Assembly (NCBI GenBank): GCA_022818135.1
Contig: JAFMSR010000010.1
Span: 29,445,618 to 29,509,617 of the forward strand
DNA length: 64,000 nucleotides
DNA from: Saxidomus purpurata
Lineage: Eukaryota; Mollusca; Bivalvia; Venerida; Veneridae
Reading direction: 5' to 3'
Both the position numbers and the translations under genes were made by a program. This document shows, piece by piece, positions 60,104-64,000 of the stretch. Position 1 is the first letter of the stretch. Each line of letters starts with the position of its first letter. The notes beneath the pieces were generated by a model. The model was given only the letters and a program-made list of their open reading frames with translations, did no database searches and had not been told where the DNA came from.

Positions 60104-61120
60104 ACTTCATTTACAAACATTGCGTATTAATGTATGTAACTTATGCAGATTACATTAGCATATATCACCGGAGACACAAAAAAAGGATCCTCCGAAATAA
60201 ATACCTTGAAATTAGTCTTTTTGTGCATATTTGAACTTTGTTTATAAATGTCCGAATGGCCTTTTCTGACATATATCTAATATTTAGTTTTAGTTTCTGA
60301 TTTTATTTCGCAAAATTTGACAATACTTTAGATAAGCATTCAAGTCGGCTGGGAATGATAGATGTTCTGGATGTTCACAATTCTACTAACTATCTTTAAA
60401 AAGAAGGTTGACGCGATTATTGTGTATATGAAAGAGATGGGTAGCTAATCTTTATCTTTGTGCAGTAAGAAGGCGCATAATGACACATGGTGAGAAAAAT
60501 ATACAACCGCTGATCGGGACGCGATCCCGGAACCCTTCGCTTACAGGGTGAATGCTCTCCCGGCTGAGCTAACCAGCCGCTTATACCATATTTTACAAGA
60601 TAATTAAGCGAAAACATGTAACTGTTGGTTTAAACTTAGATATAAGCAATCGTTAGGGAACACCAAAGACAAATTACAATAACTGATATTAGTCATAGCT
60701 GTATTGTATGAAGTTTGTCCTTGTATATAAAGTTGACTCGGAAGCGAAAATAAAATGGTTTTTAAGGAAGTAAACTGAAATTCATGAGTAATATAAAACA
60801 AATTGTTTCAGGGTATTATTGTTTTATCAGGTAAGCCCCTCTTAAGCTTTTCAGCAATTACTACGTAATTAATTTAAGAAATATTGTTAAAAGCAGTTCT
60901 TATGCTCCCCGAGTACAACTAAAACAAGGGGACTTGTGGTATTGGTAGAAATAAACAAAGAACATATAGATTGTTTTAAACAGCTTTGAAAACTGAATCA
61001 ATGTAATTTTTCCATTGCCAACCAAAAATTTATTTGCATTTGCTAAAATCCGTCTGGAGAGAAAAAAATGAAAATGTTTGACTTAATAACTTAATGACTT
61101 TGCCAATAGTAAGCTTGGTG
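60104..61120. other. Intergenic stretch apart from the tRNA-like sequence
   Basis: AT-rich, no supported gene. The short minus-strand frames overlap the tRNA-like sequence. Confidence 0.45.
60507..60580 (-). tRNA. tRNA-like sequence (Thr, anticodon TGT), probably pseudogene or SINE head
   Basis: 74 nt. A box TAGCTCAGCCGG and B box GGATCGCGTCC are intact; the anticodon loop reads CCTGTAA. The acceptor stem has mismatches (GCGGCTG against CAGCGGT) and the T arm and anticodon stem each have one. No CCA or intron. Confidence 0.55.
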
Positions 61121-61129
61121 TTGAAACTT

Positions 61130-61450
61130 TAAAGAGATATATTTCATTTTAAAAGAGATATCTCTTTCACGCTGAGAGATATATTTGCATCACAGAAATA
61201 TATCTCTTGAACTTTAAGAGACATCTCTTCTGCTTACAGAAATATTTGTTATCATCATTTGAGAGATATCTTTCTAGTTTGAGAGATATCTCTCAAAGAT
61301 ATATACTGAGATGTCTCTTTTAGTTCCAGTGATATCTCTCAAAGTTACAGAGATATCTCTGTAAGTAGAAGAGATATAATTTTCGAAAGATATCTTATTA
61401 TGCAAAACAGATATAAATATCTGTTAAAAGACAATAATTATCTTTCAAAA
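61130..61450. repeat. Cluster of AGAGATATCTCT-type palindromes
   Basis: AGATATCTCT or AGAGATATCT and one-mismatch forms occur about ten times in 320 bases, in irregular spacing, several as the full 12-bp palindrome (for example 61150, 61281, 61350). Confidence 0.75.
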
Positions 61451-62360
61451 ATTATTTGTGAGAGATATTTTTTTTACACCAAAGCGTTCTACTTAAAGAC
61501 TGTTTATGTCATGGTTAGCAAAAATATCTGTACATCAGTATGTCTAAACAATAGGAAGACACATGACACAGAAATATCGATGTGTTTGATACACAGAAAA
61601 CACATCTCCTACAATGTCAATAATATAATGTTATTAATCAAGTGATTTCATATTGGCCTTGTTATTTGTCCGAGGGTGGTCGTATTGGTCGTAATTTTAT
61701 TATTCAACTTTACAATGTTGGCTAAAAAACAAGAATATAAATGTTCTTGTAACAATAACAATTTCATTTGTATTTAAGTTAGTAAAATAAGATATCAGCA
61801 GGAGTCTAAAAACAAAATGGTGTCGTTTAAAAATCTAACGGAAGTGACTTCTCCGTATTGGCCCTCTCTTTTAAACCAATCAGAATGCTTGAATTCTAAA
61901 TTGGCCCTGTTTTCTCGTATTGGCCCTGCTTTTCTCATATTGGCTCATTTATGCTTTGTACTAGCTCTACCTGTTTCATATCATGTGCGCAATTGATCTA
62001 ATACAGTGTGTAATATTGTAAAGTTGAATAATAATGCGACATATTATTTTAGTGACAGGAATATTGTCTTTAATTTTTGTATGTAGAGTAATTAATTCTT
62101 GTATTTATGAAAAAAAAATCATCCGTCTTTTTACATCATATGTAAAGGTGTATTCACAGTAGGTTTAGCAGATGTGTTTCGAACATACCTTCTGGAATAT
62201 GTCGTATTATTGAATGAAATGCAAGTAGATATGTAAAACAGGCTCTATATCTGCTGGTTAAACGTAAAGTCATTAACCGTACATCAACTATTTCCCATTC
62301 ACTGTCCTCTTATCTGATCCAACTGGTGACTTAAACAAAAATATAATTTATACTTTTAAA
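61451..62360. other. Intergenic stretch
   Basis: AT-rich. The word TATTGGCCCT/TATTGGCC recurs near 61655, 61856, 61903 and 61920. No gene supported. Confidence 0.4.
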
Positions 62361-62362
62361 AA

Positions 62363-62444
<82 letters not shown>

Positions 62445-62544
62445 ACAAAAAAAAAAACAAAAAAAAAAAACCCCCCCCAAAAAAAAAAACACACCACCCC
62501 CCACACACCCAACCCCCCCCCCCCCCCCCCCCAACCAAAAACCC

Positions 62545-62593
<49 letters not shown>
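62363..62593. repeat. A-only then C-only low-complexity tract, likely artefact
   Basis: About 230 bases made of A and C only apart from one T (62393) in the A tract: a long A run, mixed A/C, then C runs up to ~50 bases. Minus-strand poly-Phe/poly-Gly frames are meaningless. Confidence 0.85.
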
Positions 62594-62595
<2 letters not shown>

Positions 62596-62654
62596 AACAT
62601 AAAGATTAAAATGGTAGACGGTCAACCCCTGGAGAGTTACGATTTTTTTGACAA

Positions 62655-62802
62655 CTACATTTCTTCTAAATAACGCAATTTTTCTCGATTTCTTCGAAAT
62701 AACGTATTTTTTCTCAATTTCTTCGAAATAACGTATTTTTTCTCAATTTCTTCGAAATAACGTATTTTTTCTCAATTTCTTCGAAATAACGAAATTTTTT
62801 TC
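62655..62802. repeat. 29-bp minisatellite, five units
   Basis: CTCRATTTCTTCGAAATAAC recurs at 62684, 62713, 62742 and 62771, exactly 29 bases apart, with a partial unit at 62655 and a modified end. Confidence 0.9.
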
Positions 62803-63601
62803 TCGCAATCAGAGCTCTGTCTATTACTTCCACTCCTCCGATGCGTTCATTTTATACAAGAAAGTTGCTAATGAGGTCCTCTTTTGGTAAGGTCGAGAGC
62901 GGCAATTAGTCTCTTAGACAAGCTTTTAATTGCACATTAGTGTCTTTTTCCGCATTTAAATATTTTCCCTTTTAGATAATGTTAACTTTAAGTATACGCT
63001 ATAGAATGGCCAAACACTTTACATGTATGATCTTATTTATGTCATAAAAGTACAAACTGTTAAGTGTAGTGTGCACATGAATGAGACTTATAATAACTGA
63101 TTAGAACAACATGAATAAATAAATCTGATACGCAAACAAGGCATCTAGGCATATGTCAACGTTAATCAAAATATGGTAAACTGCAGCAAAAACTTAATGC
63201 TAACTTTCAGTATACATGTAGTAGTTATGTAAATCTGACCAATCATTTTTCTTGGAATAAAATCAATTTCAAAATTTAAATGTTTTACAAAGTATGTTTT
63301 CTTTTTGTATTTTAGGTTTAAGACTTGACTAAGATATTAGTCAGAAGTTTACACGAATGTTTTATGTTCTTTACAAAGAGTGGGTCATTTGTTGATTTCA
63401 CTATACAAAGACTGCAATGTAAATGAGGAATGTATTTCTTATGCTTCCAGTGTGTATTATGTAAATTGACAATGTGTATCCATCCATGCACCCATACATG
63501 CATCAATAAATCCATAAAATCCATCCAATATTAATACAAATAGTGTGATAATTAGTTTTTTTGCTTTGTGATGTAAATGATATGAAAATGTTTATTTACA
63601 G
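62803..63601. other. Upstream flank or intron of the exonuclease-like gene
   Basis: AT-rich. No coding exon seen; ends in the acceptor ATTTACAG at 63601. Confidence 0.4.
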
Positions 63602-63918
63602 ATTGTGATCAGCAAACATATGTTATGGCGACTGCTCCTATACTACTTTCTCCAGCAAATAAACAAAAATGCCGTACAGCTGTAAGAATCCTGAAACGCG
63701 AAAATGTGATTGCCTTAAGTACTGTTAGCGATGGGCCAGGTCCCCTTTCGCTGATACAGGTCTGTACACTTAAAGGCACAGTCTACTTGTTTGACGTCTT
63801 GAAAAATGGGAAGGAGCAAGATGAAGATTTCCTCAGAGATACAGGACTTGAAGCAGTACTTACATCTACGGAAATTGTGAAGGTATTTAAGAAACATTGC
63901 AATCAGTCTGTCTTATGA
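63602..63918 (+). CDS. EXD1-like 3'-5' exonuclease-fold protein, first visible exon
   Basis: Acceptor TTTACAG at 63601; ATG at 63625. MATAPILLSPANKQKCRTAV, then ILKRENVIALSTVSDGPGPL, IQVCTLKGTVYLFDVLKNG and GLEAVLTSTEIVKV. The order (helix, V-I-A-L strand, G-P-L..LQV strand, VYLFDVL, L..LL....I.KV) matches the first half of the DEDD exonuclease domain as in EXD1-like proteins, known for piRNA-pathway RNA binding in animals. The motif-I position, normally D-x-E, reads S-T-V. The exon probably ends at AAG 63882 before GTATTT. If read through, the frame ends in VFKKHCNQSVL and TGA at 63916-63918, again without the usual H-D-C. The frame is open upstream of the ATG to the acceptor, so it may be an internal exon. 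Confidence 0.55.
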
Positions 63919-64000
63919 CAATTTGTTACTCATGGTAAAAAGATGTAAAAGAAAACAAAGAGTAATTCAGCGGTTTTCGCAACGTCCTGGTTATTTAGTG

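Noticed and set aside
59497..60234. Several overlapping ORFs on both strands, up to 123 residues
   Set aside because: They are products of the GC-rich palindrome; the two strands give the same peptides.
61130..61450. CRISPR-like appearance of repeated palindromes
   Set aside because: Spacing is irregular, the repeats vary, and the context is eukaryotic.
62331..62625. Poly-Phe/poly-Gly ORFs
   Set aside because: Translation of an A/C-only low-complexity tract.

Overview
The window reads as AT-rich genomic DNA of a mollusc, most likely a bivalve. There are no operons. Genes are split by GT-AG introns, introns and spacers are full of nested non-autonomous mobile elements, and several families here (hairpin-ended Helentron-like elements with tandem cores, RTE/CR1-like LINE remnants, tRNA-derived SINEs, AAGGTCA-rich degenerate repeats) are types I associate with bivalve genomes. 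The organism call is an inference from style, not from a marker gene.

Layout. (1) 1-15.8 kb, plus strand: the 3' part of a CABIN1-like gene (TPR-containing calcineurin-binding / HIRA-complex subunit), 12 exons ending at 15564. Its introns hold at least four Helentron-like elements, a large fold-back transposon and a SINE. The protein shows an eh1-like motif and three SUMO-interaction-like motifs. (2) 15.8-50 kb: a three-unit tandem segmental duplication. Each unit carries a copy of one multi-exon gene that I do not recognise. It encodes a charged, probably helical protein whose C-terminal exon (858 bp in all three copies) contains two related ~80-residue repeats set ~100 residues apart. Units 1 and 2 share a 14-bp frameshifting deletion. 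Unit 3 keeps an intact reading frame but has lost the TATA box and the first-exon donor. Unit 3 is swollen by insertions: a TTAA-flanked MITE, a LINE interrupted by a Helentron-like element, a 140-bp tandem repeat, a mariner-type MITE, a TIR element with duplicated ends, and a fold-back MITE. (3) 52.6-57.7 kb, minus strand: a zona-pellucida (ZP) domain membrane protein gene with TATA box, signal peptide, ZP-N half, start of ZP-C, furin site, transmembrane segment and poly(A) signal. One exon is frameshifted and most of ZP-C is missing, so it is a pseudogene or a damaged assembly. (4) 57.7-63.6 kb: intergenic, with a 491-bp GC-rich palindromic element, a tRNA-like sequence, a cluster of short palindromes, an A/C-only tract that is probably artefactual, and a 29-bp minisatellite. 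(5) 63.6-64 kb, plus strand: the first visible exon of an EXD1-like 3'-5' exonuclease-fold protein whose first catalytic motif is not conserved.

The genes do not form one pathway. The most unusual content is the tandem triplicated unknown gene family, in which the damage is distributed differently in each copy, and the dense nesting of structured mobile elements around it. All similarity calls are from reading motifs by eye; no database search was run.
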